From Hymenopus coronatus (lineage: Eukaryota; Arthropoda; Insecta; Mantodea; Hymenopodidae), in the NCBI GenBank assembly GCA_030762935.1, contig CM060900.1, forward strand, positions 289,672,784-289,736,783: a stretch of 64,000 bases of DNA, written 5' to 3'. The notes below the pieces were generated by a model. The model did no database searches, was not told the origin of the DNA, and saw only the letters and a program-made list of their open reading frames with translations. The position numbers and the translations under genes are program-made. This document shows, piece by piece, positions 39,819 through 51,775 of the stretch (within the stretch, counting starts at the first letter, position 1; each line of letters starts with the position of its first letter).

Positions 39819-42800
39819 ATGGCTATCCTACAGTGGAACATACGCGGCATTAGACCACGTCGACCAGAGCTGGACTTGTTGCTCCACCAGCATCAGCCTT
39901 TGGTCGTATGCTTGCAAGAGACCAAGCTTCGTCCCCAAGACAACCTTACCTTCCGGTGTGTCTTGCTGTCCGGTGTGATATATCTCCGGCGGATGGAGTA
40001 CCTGCACATGGGGGTACTATGATTCTCATCAGAGATGACATCTTCGCTACATGTGTACCCATTCAATCTGACATACAATCCATTGCTGTCAGGCTTAAGC
40101 TACATTCTATTAGCTTCACCATTTGCAGTATATATGTACCTCCTTCTGATGGCCTCTCGCGCACTGATCTGGAAGATCTAGTCTCCCAGCTACCATCACC
40201 TGTTTTGTTGTTAGGGGATCTAAATGCCCACCACCCGCTTTGGGGCTCCCTTCGGGCTTGTGCGAGAGGCCAACTGCTCGCCGATTTCTTGGATCATATT
40301 AATCTCACTCTCCTGAATACCGGAGAGCCTACTTTTCTCTCTGACGCCTTTAACAGTTTTTCACACATAGCCTTAGCCGCCTGCTCTCCGCAATTAGCCG
40401 TTTCGTTACAGTGGAATGTCATCTCTGATTTATGCTCTAGTGACCACTTTCCGGTCGTTATAAGTCTCTTAACCCACAATTTATGTTCCACACTTTTACC
40501 TAAATGGCGCCTGGATCACGCCAACTGGAACCTTTATTCCCTATTGGCTGTTTTTCAGTACAGTGAGCACGCCGCAGCTGATTCCTTAGTTGAGCACCTC
40601 TCAACCACCATTCTGTCTGCTGCTGAGCAGTCTATTCCACGCTCGACTGGCCACTCTCGTCGTTTTCCTGTTCCTTGGTGGACAGAAGACTGCCGAACTG
40701 CCATTCGTGCTCACAGACGAGCTCTCCGGGTTTTCTAGCGTCGCCCTACACTGGATCACCTGACACACTATAAACAACTGCGTGCAAAATCTAGACAAGT
40801 TATAAAGGATAGCAAGAAGACATCATGGAGCAACTTTATAGCGTCTTTTAATCGACATACACCTTTCTCGGTCGTATGGGATAAGTTTAGGCGTGTAGAT
40901 GGCAAAGCGACCTATATGCCCATATCCGGTCTAAAAACATCCGCAGATACTGTAGTAGATCCGAATGACGTGGCTAACACTCTTGGGCGGTTCTTCGCCC
41001 TTGTATCTAGGTCAGACAACTATCCGCCTGAGTTTCTTCCTGTTAAAGTTCAGGTGGAAGCTCAAGGGTTCGTCTTCCGTTCTGGAAACCTTGAAGACTA
41101 TAATCGCCTTTTCACCATGACGGAGCTAGAACACGCACTTTCACCTTCGCGAAACTCTGCGCCCGGTCCTGATGGCATCCACGTCCAAATGCTACAACAT
41201 CTCACTCCTGAAGGGAAGTCCTTCCTCCTCGAGGTCTACAATCGTGTCTGGGTTGATTCCACTTTTCCATATCAGTGGCGGGAGGCCACCATTATACCTA
41301 TTTTGAAACCTGGAAAGGACCGTCAACTTCCTTCCAGTTACCGTCCTATTTCCCTCACAAGCTGCGTATGCAAGGTGATGGAACGCATGATCAATGGACG
41401 GTTGGTGTGATGGCTGGAATCCCACAATTTTTTGACCCCCATCCAGTGTGATTTCCGACGACGCCGTTCAACAACTGACCACCTTGTTTCGCTGTCAACT
41501 CAGATTTCTGACGGGTTTCTGAGGAACAGCCAAACAGTTGGGATATTTTTTGACCTCGAGAAGGCCTATGATACGTGTTGGCGAGCGGGAATATTACGTT
41601 CCCTCCACAGTTGGGACATTCGAGGACGCCTTCCGCTATTCCTTCAGGATTTTGTGCAAGACCGCGTTTTCCGGGTAAGGGTCGGCTCGGTATTTTCTAA
41701 CCCTTTTAGTGAAGAGAACGTAGTGCCGCAGGGCTCGGTACTAAGCGTCACGCTGTTTGCTATAGCGATTAATTCGATATCGCAATGTGTTCCCCCAGAT
41801 ATCTCGTCCTGTTTATTCGTGGACGACTATGCGATATACTGTATTTCTCAGCGTACACCGTTTTTGGAACGCCGTCTCCAGCGGTGCTTGGACAATCTCT
41901 ATGATTGGAGCTTAAGAAACGGCTTTCGATTTGCCCCTGAGAAGACGGTCTTTGATAACTTCTGGCGCCGCAGGTGGCGCATGGCACCTACTCTTCACCT
42001 TGGGCCAACTTTACTTCCTTTCGCAGATGAGGTGAGATTCCTGGGGTTGGTATTTGACCGAAAACTCTGCTGGTCACAACATATAGCACAGCTTAAGGCG
42101 CGGTGTGACCGTTCTTTTAATATTTTACGGATACTAAGTGGTAAATCTTAGCGAGGGGATCGGTCAGTTTTGCTGCGTCTTTATCGTACACTGATCCGAT
42201 CAAAGTTAGACTATGGATGTATTGTTTATTCCGCGGCACGACCATCTGTGTTGAAAAAGTTAGATGCTGTCCACAATAAGGGCATCCGTGTGGCTGTTGG
42301 AGCCTTCCCAACTAGCCCAGTGTTGAGTGTCTATGCCGAATCGGCGGAACCACCCCTTCGATTTCGGCGTGATACCCTGCTAGCAAGTTATGGTAGTGGA
42401 CTTAAAAGCCAGCCTATGCATCCAACATTTCCCCATTTTTATTCTACTGAGCTAGACGTCAGTTATTGTCGCCTAACACTTAGTCCCAAGCCTGCAGGTT
42501 TTCGTTTTAGAGAGATCCTTCGGGACTCCAATATCGTAATGCCTAGCATGTTTCCTAAGGTAGAGAGGGTATACCCACCTTGGTTATGTGCTGCCTCCCA
42601 CGTCGACCTCGGGATGTTGGCATTTGGGAAGTATTTGATGCCCATCATTAGTATCCGTACTTGTTTTTTTAGACTTTTTATCGCGTTACAGTGACCAAAT
42701 TTGTATTTATACCGATGGCAGTAAATCTATCGACGGTGTTGGGTGTGCCTTTGTAATTGGCACCGAATCACATACTTTCGGTTTGCCTCTTCACACATCC

Positions 42801-43492
42801 GTTTATACTGCGGAGTTCCATGCTATCTATCGAGCCATTCAGTACGTTTGCCGTCGAAACTTGGGTAACTGCCTTATTCTGAGTGATTCGCTTAGCGCAC
42901 TTCAGAGCGTTCGTGAGCTGTAGTGCAGCTCATTCAGGATGCCCTCCACGTTTTGCACGGCCTTGGCGTGAATGTGGATCTCGCATGGCTTCCAGGACAC
43001 GTTGGGTTGTCAGAGAACGAATTAGCGGATGAGGCGGCAAAGTCAGCAGCCACGGAGCCCATTGTTACCACTAGTTGTTCAACAGCCGAAGATTTTGGAC
43101 TTGTTTTTCGGAGGGCGGTGATTTCGCCCTGGCACGCGCAGTGGCTTGCTCTCCGCAACAATAAACTAAGGGCAGTGAAAGATCTTCCGGTACACTGCAC
43201 TACTTCATCACGCACTTACCGTCGTGAGGAAGTGGTTTTGGCTCGTTTCCGTATCAGTCACTGTTTTTTTACACACAGCTACCTGTTCAAAAGGGATCCT
43301 GCTCCTGCCTGTCCACAGTGTGGGCAATCACTGACTGTTTGCCATTTGCTGGTAGAGTGTGCTCTTCTAATCCGATTACGAGCCACTCTACACATGCCGG
43401 CCAGTACTAAAGAGATCTTGTTGGACGATATCGGAGCAGTAGATCGGATTTTTAAGTTCCTATCATCACAGCCTTTTAACCTGAATATCTAG
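39819..43492 (+). pseudogene. ORF2 (EN-RT-RNase H) of A3, multiple lesions
   Basis: It starts MAILQWNIRGIRPRRPELDL. A small deletion near 39955 shifts the frame (QTYSS region). The frame is then open to TAG at about 40736 (VF*RRPTL), with LLGDLNAHHPLWGS and SSDHFP intact. TGA replaces Trp at about 41408 (LV*WLE), and TAG replaces Trp at about 42149 (KS*RGD). The RT retains FFDLEKAYDTCW, VVPQGSVLS and SCLFVDDYAIY. A frameshift lies near 42670, and a 17-bp deletion in RNase H near 42920. The C-terminus CPQCGQSLTVCHLLVEC is intact to the stop at 43492. Several of the stops are TGG to TAG/TGA changes. Confidence 0.88.
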
Positions 43493-43767
43493 TTCTATTT
43501 TACTTTGCAGTCTGGTATGTTCCTGAACTGGTAGCTGCTGATTTTACCTATTTTAGCCTCTCAGGGCTAGGGCCTGTTTTATTTATGACATTTTGATTCT
43601 GTTTTACCAGTTTTTAGCTGTATGAATTATGTAGTGGGCAGTTTTTTCTATCATTTTATTTGGTTTTATTGACTGATTTTAACTTTTTATTGCGCTTTTA
43701 TCTTGTCTTAGCACGACTTGTTTTTATTGGGCGCTCATGACCATGTAGTTGTGCGCCCTTAAACTTC

Positions 43768-43799
<32 letters not shown>
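43493..43799 (+). other. 3' UTR, stem-loop and (ATC)n tail of A3
   Basis: The stem GGGCGC...GCGCCC near 43730-43759 closes a loop with CATGACCATGTAGTTG. The tail CAATCATCATC... runs to 43799 and is the longest TCA-type tail in the window. Confidence 0.75.
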
Positions 43800-43800
<1 letters not shown>

Positions 43801-43810
43801 ACCCGCCTGA
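43800..43810 (+). repeat. Target-site duplication, right copy (TACCCGCCTGA)
   Basis: It follows the (ATC)n tail of the A3 element, and A5 ORF2 sequence resumes at once. It differs from the left copy by one base. Confidence 0.85.
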
Positions 43811-45336
43811 ACTGAATATACGTGGGCGCCTACCGTTGTTTCTTCAGGAGTTTATGAAGGTCCGTGTCTTCCGAGTAAGGTTCGGCTCGGTTTTTTCAAA
43901 TCTTTTTACCCAAGAGAACGGTGTGCCACAGGACTCAGTTCTGAGCGTGACGCTGTTTTTTATAGCCAATAATTCCATCTCTCAATATGTTCCCCCAGGT
44001 GTCTCCCCCTGCTTATTCGTAGACGACCATCTTTTGTGCTTCTTAACGATCGCCATTTTTGGAACGCCGACTTCAGCGATGTTTGGACCATCTGTGCTGA
44101 GAAGATTAGACGTGGTCCATAATCAGGGCATTCGTGTGGCTGTTGGGGCTTTTCCCACCAGCCCAGTTGTTAGCCTCTACGCCGAATCAGCAGAACCGGC
44201 TCTGCGATGTCGGCGGGATGTCCTGCTGGGTAACTATGGCTGTGGGCTTCGGAGCATGCCTTCGCATCCAACGTTTAACCTTTTTTTTTTCCATTCTGTG
44301 CTGGACCTAAGATACGGCTACTTATATCTCAGTCCCAGGCCCGCTGGTATCCGTTTCCGCGAGCTACTTCGGAAACACGACATCTCACTTCTTCGCATGT
44401 TTTCCAACGGAGAGAGGGTGCACCCCCCTTGATTACGTGCTACATCCCACGTAGATCTGAGGATGACGGTGTACGAGAAATCTGCGACGCCTCTATCTAG
44501 TATCCGTATTTGTTTTATAGAATTTTTATTCCACTACAGTGGCCGCATCTGTATATACACCGACGACAGTAAGTTCGCCGACGGTGTTGAATGTGCCCTT
44601 GTGACGGAGACCGAAACACATACCTTTAGCTTGCATAGTAGCACATCCATTTATAGTGCTGAACTGTATGCCATCTATCGAGCCATTTTGTCCGTTCGCC
44701 GTCGAAATCTTGGTAACTGCCTCATAATGAGTGATTCTTTTAGTGCCCTTCAGATCATTCGCTAATTGTACCAACACAATCCTATCGTGTAGCGCATCCA
44801 GGACCTCCTCCGCATTCTACACACTTCTGGTGTAAATGTAGAGTGTGCATGGATTCCTGGTCACGTCGGCCTGCCGGGTAATGAAATAGCGGATTTGGCA
44901 GCTAAGACGGCAGCTACGCAGCCCAGGAGAATGATTCCGTTTATGACCTCGGCGGACTTTCGGCTTGTGCGGAGGGCGGCGCTTTCGTGCTGGTCAGATG
45001 AGTGGTCGTCTCTCCACATGAACAAACTCAGAGAAGTTGAGGATCTGTAGGTAAACTGGGTAACCTCCTCTCGTATATCTCGTCAGGAGGAGGTGACACT
45101 GGCTGGTTTTCGGATCGACACTGCGTTTTTACACTAAGCCAGATTTTTAGAAAAGAACCCGCTCTGTGGGGTGACCATGTCACTGCAAATGTCCTGCTGG
45201 AGTGTGTTGCGCTAGCAACACTTCGCTCATCCTCGCAGCGGGCGGCCTCCCTTAAGGAGGTTCTTACCAACGACCTTCTAGCGGTAGAGAAGCTTTTATC
45301 GTTTTTATCTCGAATGCCGTTTCCAATAAGGGTATA
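43811..45336 (+). pseudogene. ORF2 of A5, segment 3 (RT end, RNase H, CCHC)
   Basis: It resumes with LNIRGRLPLFLQEFMKVRVF, NGVPQDSVLSV (Gly of PQGS lost) and CLFVDDHLL. It then deletes directly to the region before RNase H (SVLRRLDVVHNQGIRVAVGA). RNase H retains IYTDDSKFADGVECA and LIMSDSFSALQ, with a stop in the following helix. The C-terminus is frameshifted. The 3' UTR runs from 45337. Confidence 0.8.
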
Positions 45337-46172
45337 GATTCTATTTATTTTATCCATACAGTTTTATTAGAGGAACAGCCCGTGCATTTTGTTTTCCACT
45401 GGTTTCGTTTAACCAAGGGTCTGGTTTTAGTCAACTGTTTTAATCCTATTTGGCCGTTTTAACAAAACCAGTTTTAAATGCATCTGTCGCCTTAGCCTGA
45501 GTTTTTTTTATCTGGATTTTATATCTAACCCGCCTTTTTAGCTTATTTTGGTATTTTATATTGTCTTTTGCTTCTAGTGTCTTTTATTGGAACTTGTTTT
45601 TATAAGGGCGCTAATGACCATCATTGTCGAGCGCCCCTAAACCCCAACCATCGTCATCATCCGTGGTTCCTGTCACACGGTTCCAGCGCGGCTTCCAACA
45701 TGTGGTCTCAGGCGTGAAGGTTGAGTGAACCCTTCCTACTGCCCCTATGTGTAAGCCTTAGGTGCGGAGCGCGTCCATACCGTTATGTTCACCCACGTAG
45801 CTTCCTTGGAAGCCCGGTCCATTTTAATCTCCCGACGAACGGACCGGTTGTATTACTCCTAACGGAAACCCAGTGTAATCAACCACAAGTCCCTCAATCC
45901 ATGTCTCCGTCATTTCGCAGCATGGCCTAAAGTGGGGAGCCACAGGTGGTTATACCATTTGTTGGGTTTCAAGCCGGGTTGTATATGGTGAAGGGCTTGC
46001 CCGTATGGACCAGTAGTGGTGGCTGGAGGGTAACTCCTTCTGACGTACTCTTTGGGATCGGAATGGTAGGGGTCTACCAGGCGGCACAGACCGGAAAGTT
46101 TTTTGGTGTCTTTTCTTTCTAGCCGCGGATGGCAGTCTGACGCCGGCGGTTCCGGAAGGGCGTCCTTTCAGA

Positions 46173-47303
46173 ATGGTCTCTCCGCTCAAAACTTCTATAT
46201 TTGACCGCTTTTTGATTATGTCCTTGGCTTGTGAATCTAAGACTATGCGAGACATTAACCCGTTCTACATTTAACGAGAAATACACAGCATCTGTACCAA
46301 AGTGACCAACGCTACCAGGACTAGACACGGTGCGCTGTTAGTGGAAACCAAGACCCAAGACCAGTCCAAGAAACTCCTGAAGGCCGTCCTATTGGGTTCT
46401 TACCCAATAACGGTGGACCCGCACAAATCTTTAAACACCTGTAGGGTCGTTGTGACCACCTCTTGTTTAGACTGTCTTTCAGACGCAGAAATTGTTTTAA
46501 ATCTCTCCGACCAGGGTGTCTGCCAGGCGTATTGTCTGCAAGGTAAACGTGATGATCAGTCGGTTTCGTTACGGACAGTATTCCTAACATTCAAGGGTCC
46601 ACATTAATTGAGGCACTTTACTGTGGTTATGAACGCGCTGCTGTGAGACCGCATGTGCCAAACCCTATGCGTTGCTTCCGATGTTAGAAGTTTGGTCACA
46701 CCGAAAGTTGGTGTGACGTTGTGGACAACCTGCTCGAAGTGAAGCTGCTTGTGGCCGAGACCCTTGCTGCGTCAATTGCAAAGGGAACCATCCTTCTAGC
46801 TCCCGGCAGTGTCCGCGTTTTCTCGTTGAAAATGCGATACAGGAGTTGCGCGTGAAGGAACGCCTGAGTTTTCCGGAAGCCAGGTGTCGATTCCAACAGC
46901 ATCAACCTGCGACTCTCTCAGGCTACACCTCAACGATCCGCCGCACTCCTGTTACTTCGGTGGCACTACAAACCGTGCCAGTCTCCGACGCGTGTACTCT
47001 AACCGACCAGTTGTCGACCGCACCGACTTTGCAGGCTACAACATCCATACGGTCCACTCCCGCAGGTGCCACTTCTCAAGAATCTGTTCATAAGCCCTTA
47101 GTTCGACCGACACCATCTGCCACTGCCTCTCAGGAGCGCAGGCGCAAAAAACTGAAGGCCGCTGATAAACCTTCAAAGTCCCGTTCTCGTTCTACGGGAC
47201 GTAGGCAAAGTTAGGTTCCCGAGCATCCGCGGGTACTGACGATGACAGGGGCTATACTATTGTAGGCCCAAAAGGCGGAAAGAGCAAAAAACGTCCACCT
47301 TAA
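46173..47303 (+). pseudogene. ORF1 pseudogene of B2 (45661 copy)
   Basis: The initiator at 46173 (MVSPLKTSIFDRFLIMSLAC) is followed by TAA in place of Gln in YIQREI (about 46273). It is open again at 46302-46607 (GALLVETKTQDQSKKLL; PHKSLNTCR), then frameshifted at KGPH. The Gln of the first knuckle CFRCQKFGHT is a stop. The second knuckle is partly deleted. The third (CVNCKGNHPSSSRQC) is readable in a shifted frame. A stop in the Arg/Ser-rich tail lies near 47212, and it ends KKRPP at 47303. Confidence 0.78.
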
Positions 47304-47401
47304 CTTTCTGTATTTTCGTTTGCTGGCATTTGCTTTTCTTCCAACTGGAAACTCATATCTCTCTTTGTCGACCATAACCCTTACGTATCCACCCTTACTC
47401 C

Positions 47402-50400
47402 ATGGCTCTCCTGACCTGGAATATCCGTGGTGTTCGTACGCATAGGGCCGAATTGCTGCGGTTACTACGGTCCAATAACCCTCCTGTTTTGTGTTTGCAG
47501 GAGACGAAGCTTCGCCCCCACGATGCTTTTTCCCTGCGCCAATACCTTCCTGTACGTTTTGATCTTACACCGGAAGAGTGTGTCTTTTGTCTCAGCTCCC
47601 GAAACCTTTTCTTCTGCTGGGAGATTTCAATGCCCACCATCCAAATTGGGGTTCTCCTAGGGCCTGCGCGAGGGAGACTGTCCTTGCTGATCTTTTCGGA
47701 CAATACAGTCTCTCTGTTTTAAACACCGGTGAACCTACCTTCATTTCCGATTCTTCTGCCATGCTATCCCACCTAGACGTTTCTGTTTACTCAGCACAGC
47801 TCGGTCACCGCTTGCAATGGAACGTACACTCATTCCAGCGATCATTGCCCTTGTGTTCTCACCCTGCTTTCACACCACATTCCCTCAGCGCGGTCGGATA
47901 CCTGGCAATTGTCTCAGTCGGACTGGTCTCTCTTTCCGCTCTGGCTGTATTCAGTGACCATTAGTTCGGCGTGGTTGACCACATGATCGAGCACTTGAAT
48001 TCTGTTGTGATATCCGCTGCCGAGCGAGTAATTCCCCGATCGTTTTCCTACCCTAAAAGGATACCGGTCCCGTGGTGGATTGCTAAATACCGCCGTGCTG
48101 GCAGGAGGGTTTTTAGGATATTTCAATATCATCCTACGCTGGAGCATTTGATCACCTTAAAAAAAACCCGCTCCCGGGCACGCCGCATTATTCAGGACAG
48201 CAAACGGGCTTCCTGGACCTCGTTTGTGTCTACCTTTAATGGCACAACTCCTACATCCGTTGCGTAGAAGTTCCGCCGTGTCCGGTAAGCAGCCTAGTTC
48301 TACAATACCGGGGCTTCTCGTGCGAACTGACACGGTCGTTGACCCGTTCACTGTTGTTGACGCCCTCGGCAGCACCTTCGCCAATGTGTCTAGTTGAACC
48401 AATTATCACCCGGCGTTTAGTGCCATTAAGGCGGAGGTTGAGTCTAAGGGGTTCTCTTTCCGATCCTCGGAAACTCAGTGCTATAACTCGTATTTTAGCA
48501 TGCAGGAGCTGGATGCCTCCTTAGCATCTTCTCGTCACTCCGCATCAGGTCCTGATCGTATCCATCTCGCAGTCCTATAGGGCCTCTCTTCGGACAGTAA
48601 GCTTTATCTCCTGAGCCCCTATAATCACATTTGGCATGAGGGTGTTTTGCCAGCACCTTGGCTCGAAGCTATCGTTGTTCCAATATTAAAATCGGCAAAG
48701 GATCGTAGACTTCCTTCCAGTTACCGTCTTATCTACCTTACCACTGTAGCTTGTAAGGTGAATGAGCGCATCATCAATGGACGGTTACGATGTTGGCTTT
48801 AATCTGGGAAACTTCTGTGCAATATCCTTTGCGGCTTTCGCCGATATCGTTCCTCGACTGACCACCTTGTCTCCCTCTCGACTCACATCCTTAATGGATT
48901 TCTACGAAAGTGTCAAACTGTGGCCATATTTTTCGACCTAGAGAAAGCTTATGACACTTGGTGGAGGGCTGGCTAATTGCGTGCATTGCATAAGTGAAGC
49001 TGTCGTGGCCGCCTTCCAGTGTTCCTCCGAGAGCTTGTGGAGAAACGGGTGTTTCGTGTGCGTGTGGGCTCTGTGTGCTCCCGTCTTTTTAGTCAGGAGA
49101 ATGGAGTAGCTCAATGGTCGGTACTCATTTGCACTCTCTTCGCTATCGCCATCAATTCTATCGTTGATTGTCTTCCAGCTGGCATTTCCTCCTACTTATT
49201 TGTTGACGACTTTGCAATTTACTGCAGCTCTCGGCGCACATGCATTTCGGAGCGTCGCCTCCAAGCTTGTCTCAACCGTCTCTATGTTTGGAGCCTTGAA
49301 AATGGTTTCCATTTTTCTGTTGAAAAGACGGTTTGTGTCAACTTCTTGTGTCGGAAACGCTAAGACTTGCCTTCTCTCCGCCTCGGGCCGCAACCGCCGC
49401 CCTTCGCCGAAACGGTAAAATTTCTCGGCTTAACATTCGATAGGAAGCTTAGCTGGTCGTCTCACATCGCCTTGAAAGCTCGATGTGATCGATCGCTTAA
49501 TATTTTACGTGTTTTATGTGGTACGTCCTGGGGAGTCGATCGCACCGTGCTATTGCAGCTTTACCGTTCGCTAGCTCCAAGCTTGATTAGGGGAGCATTG
49601 TGTTCTCTGCCCGGCCCTCGGTTTGGCGGCGGTTGGACCCAGTTCACCATCGCGGGATTCGGCTAGCGCTTGGTAGTTTTCCAACTAGCCCAGTCGTTAG
49701 TTTGTATGCGGAGGCTGCTGAACCTCCGCTATTCCATAGGCGTGACGCTCTTCTGTGCAGCTATGCTATCCGGCTCCATGCACTACCAGGTCCACCTACT
49801 TTTCAGTTTTTCTTTGACGAGTCCCTTGACCATCAATATGCGGTTAGTGTGCTGGTATTGCTTCCCGCAGGGGTTCGTTTTCATCTGCTTCTTCGGCTCT
49901 TGGATGTTCGTCTACCGCCTCTTTTGCCACTGGGGTAATGTTCCTTTCCCGCTTGGTTACGCTGCGAAACTCCCTTCCACCTTGTGTTGACATCCATGCC
50001 GAAATCAACGACTCCGTCCTCGGCCATGTGCTCCGCCTTTTTAGAGCTAGCATCCGAATTTCAGAACCACTGTTTCATTTACATGGATGGCTCCAAGGAT
50101 GGCCGTGGTGTGGGATGTGCTTTTGTCGTTCATTCGCGGAGTATTGGATTTCATCTTCTGGGGCAGTGTTCGATTTTTACCTCCGAAATTTTTAGTATTT
50201 ATCAAGCTCTGCGTTTTATCCGGGGACAGGACTCGAGGCAGTTCGTAATCTGTAGCGATTCCCTCAGTACACTACAGGGCCTTCATGAGCTGTATCCATA
50301 CCATCCATTGATACAACGTATCCAGGATCACCTGCATTCCCTTGCTGACGCTGGCGTCAGTGTGTCGTTTGTTTGGGTTCCTGGCTACGTAGGTGTGAGC

Positions 50401-50879
50401 GGTAACGAGCAGGCGGATGATGCTGCCAATTCTGCCATTTCATTGCCCACGGTTTTTAGATCTGCGGTTTCTCCAGAAGATATGCGTGCTCGCCTGCGCC
50501 GGGCCAGCTTTTCGCGCTGGTTCTCGGAATGGTCCGGGCTGCGTGGTAATAAAATTAGAGAAATCAAGTCCCTTCCTATCCCTGGGCTACTTCCTCGCGT
50601 GCTTGTCGCCGCTAAGAAGTTATTTTAGCGCGACTGGAAATTGGGCATTGCCTTTTTAGCCACCAGCATCTTTTACGAGGGGAACCCGCACCTCAGTATG
50701 CTTCATGTAATGAGCCTTTTACGGTGCGACATATTTTATCGGAGTGCCGCATTTTTACTGTGTTGCGTACATCTTTGTTCCTGGCCTCCGATCTTCTTAC
50801 GCTGCCAGGTAACAACTCTAGTTTTTATGAGGCACTTTTTACTTTTCTTCGCCGCTGCGGGATATACAGTCGAGTTTAA
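47402..50879 (+). pseudogene. ORF2 (EN-RT-RNase H) pseudogene of B2 with internal deletion
   Basis: It starts MALLTWNIRGVRTHRAELL at 47402, with CLQETKLRPHD. About 55 codons are missing at 47580, where the sequence jumps to LSQLPKPFLLLGDFNAHHPN in another frame. There are later stops and shifts at about 47722, 47964, 48265 and 48396. The RT box SSYLFVDDFAIYC (about 49190-49225) is intact, while PQGS reads AQWS. RNase H is open at 49984-50628 with YMDGSKDGRGVGCAF (first acidic motif MDGS), TSEIFSIYQAL, ICSDSLSTLQ and WVPGYVGVSGNEQAD, where the usual His is Tyr. The CCHC end is frameshifted. Confidence 0.82.
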
Positions 50880-51126
50880 TTTTATCTGGGGTTTTTATAT
50901 TTTTACCGACTCATTTTTTAAGTTACATTTCATGTTCTCTTAGTGGCATTATCCCCTGTGATATTCCAGTCCCTCGGTTTAAGTCTCACCTTGGTCCCTT
51001 TTTATGATGTATCCATATTTTTAACTCTTGCGTGGTAATCCAGTTTTAGTCTTTTTAATTCCTTTCAATTTTATTTTGTTAACCCTAGGGCGCTAATAAC
51101 CTTATTAGTTGTGCGCCCATAAACCA
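50880..51126 (+). other. 3' UTR and stem-loop of B2
   Basis: The T-rich 3' UTR ends with GGGCGCTAATAACC...TTAGTTGTGCGCCC (about 51088-51117), with GGGCGC pairing to GCGCCC, directly before the (ACT)n tail. Confidence 0.7.
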
Positions 51127-51134
51127 TACTACTG

Positions 51135-51197
<63 letters not shown>

Positions 51198-51198
51198 T

Positions 51199-51246
<48 letters not shown>

Positions 51247-51266
51247 CACTACTACTACAACGACTA
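51127..51266 (+). repeat. (ACT)n microsatellite, tail of B2
   Basis: About 140 bases of nearly pure ACT/CTA trinucleotides with a few interruptions (TTACTA, ACC). They follow the B2 3' stem-loop, so they are best explained as the element's tail expanded after insertion. Translation in any frame gives only homopolymers. Confidence 0.85.
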
Positions 51267-51775
51267 CCCGTTTGCTGTCTCGAATAATGCACCTTGCCTG
51301 AGTGCACGTTTGTTTAAAATTGATCAAATGCTCCAGCGTAGAGTGATGGCGAAATACCCTAAGAGCTCTCCTACGAACACGAATGGCATTGCGGCACTCG
51401 GCAGTCCACAAAGGGGCCGGTAATCGGCTAGGGCAGACGACCGCAGTATTGACTGCTCGGCAGCGCAGATCACGACAGACATGAAATGCTTGACCATCTG
51501 GTCAATGGAGTTGAACTGGCGGTCGCTGAAAACAGCCAGAACGCAGAAAATAGCCCAGTTCGACTTAGCTGCCAAGAACTCGCACGCGAGAAGGAAATGT
51601 GGTGCGATATAAGAGTAATGACAAAAGTGCAATGACCACTGGAATGAATGTCTAATACTGCGTTCCACTGAAAGCGGCGAGCAAGCTGCGCAGAGCAAAC
51701 GGAAAGGTCTAGGTGGGATATTGTGGCAGAAGAATCGGAAATGAAAGTGGGTTCACCGGTGTTGAGAACAGAGAG
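51267..51775 (-). mobile_element. Family B2 ORF2 endonuclease fragment (pseudogene)
   Basis: On the minus strand it reads LSVLNTGEPTFISDSSATIS and HLDLSVCSAQLARRFQWNA. After frameshifts come CGPLWTAECRNAIRV and RRRALRVFRHHSTLEHLINF, then IIRDSKR at the plus-strand left end. It corresponds to codons about 160-340 of B2 ORF2. It is bounded by the (ACT)n tail on the left and the tail of an A5-type copy on the right, which apparently inserted into it. Confidence 0.78.

Larger units (their letters stand above)
37905..43799 (+). mobile_element. Full-length family A3 retrotransposon, ORF1 open, ORF2 broken
   Basis: About 5,895 bp: a 5' terminus with a mutated hairpin (CCTACTACGGAAGG), a 5' UTR to 38362, an open ORF1 (38363-39796), a 22-bp gap, ORF2 (39819-43492) with several lesions, and a 3' UTR with stem-loop near 43729-43760 and an (ATC)n tail of about 11 units. 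It is inserted in A5 with an 11-bp duplication. It is older than the A2 insertions, judging by its lesions. Confidence 0.92.
29185..45660 (+). mobile_element. Family A5 retrotransposon, 5'-truncated, split by two full-length insertions
   Basis: Three colinear segments, 29185-31249, 37136-37904 and 43811-45660, make up one A5 copy. It runs from the middle of ORF1 through ORF2, 3' UTR, stem-loop (about 45604-45638) and tail AACCATCGTCATCAT. The first break (ORF2 codon about 337) holds the A2 element 31250-37126 with duplication TTGGAGCAA. The second (about codon 595) holds the A3 element 37905-43799 with duplication TACCCGCGTGA/TACCCGCCTGA. A5 is therefore older than both insertions. Confidence 0.9.
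45661..51266 (+). mobile_element. Family B2 retrotransposon lacking its first 5' UTR part
   Basis: It begins exactly at the base of the 5' UTR hairpin CCGTGG...CCACGG, about 280 bases into the usual B2 5' UTR. ORF1 (46173-47303) and ORF2 (47402-50879) are both broken, and the 3' UTR leads to a stem-loop (about 51087-51117) and a long (ACT)n tail. The start directly follows the A5 tail. Confidence 0.85.

Noticed and set aside
51071..51411. Long open frames of poly-Ser, poly-Val and poly-Tyr
   Set aside because: They are translations of the (ACT)n microsatellite in different frames, not genes.
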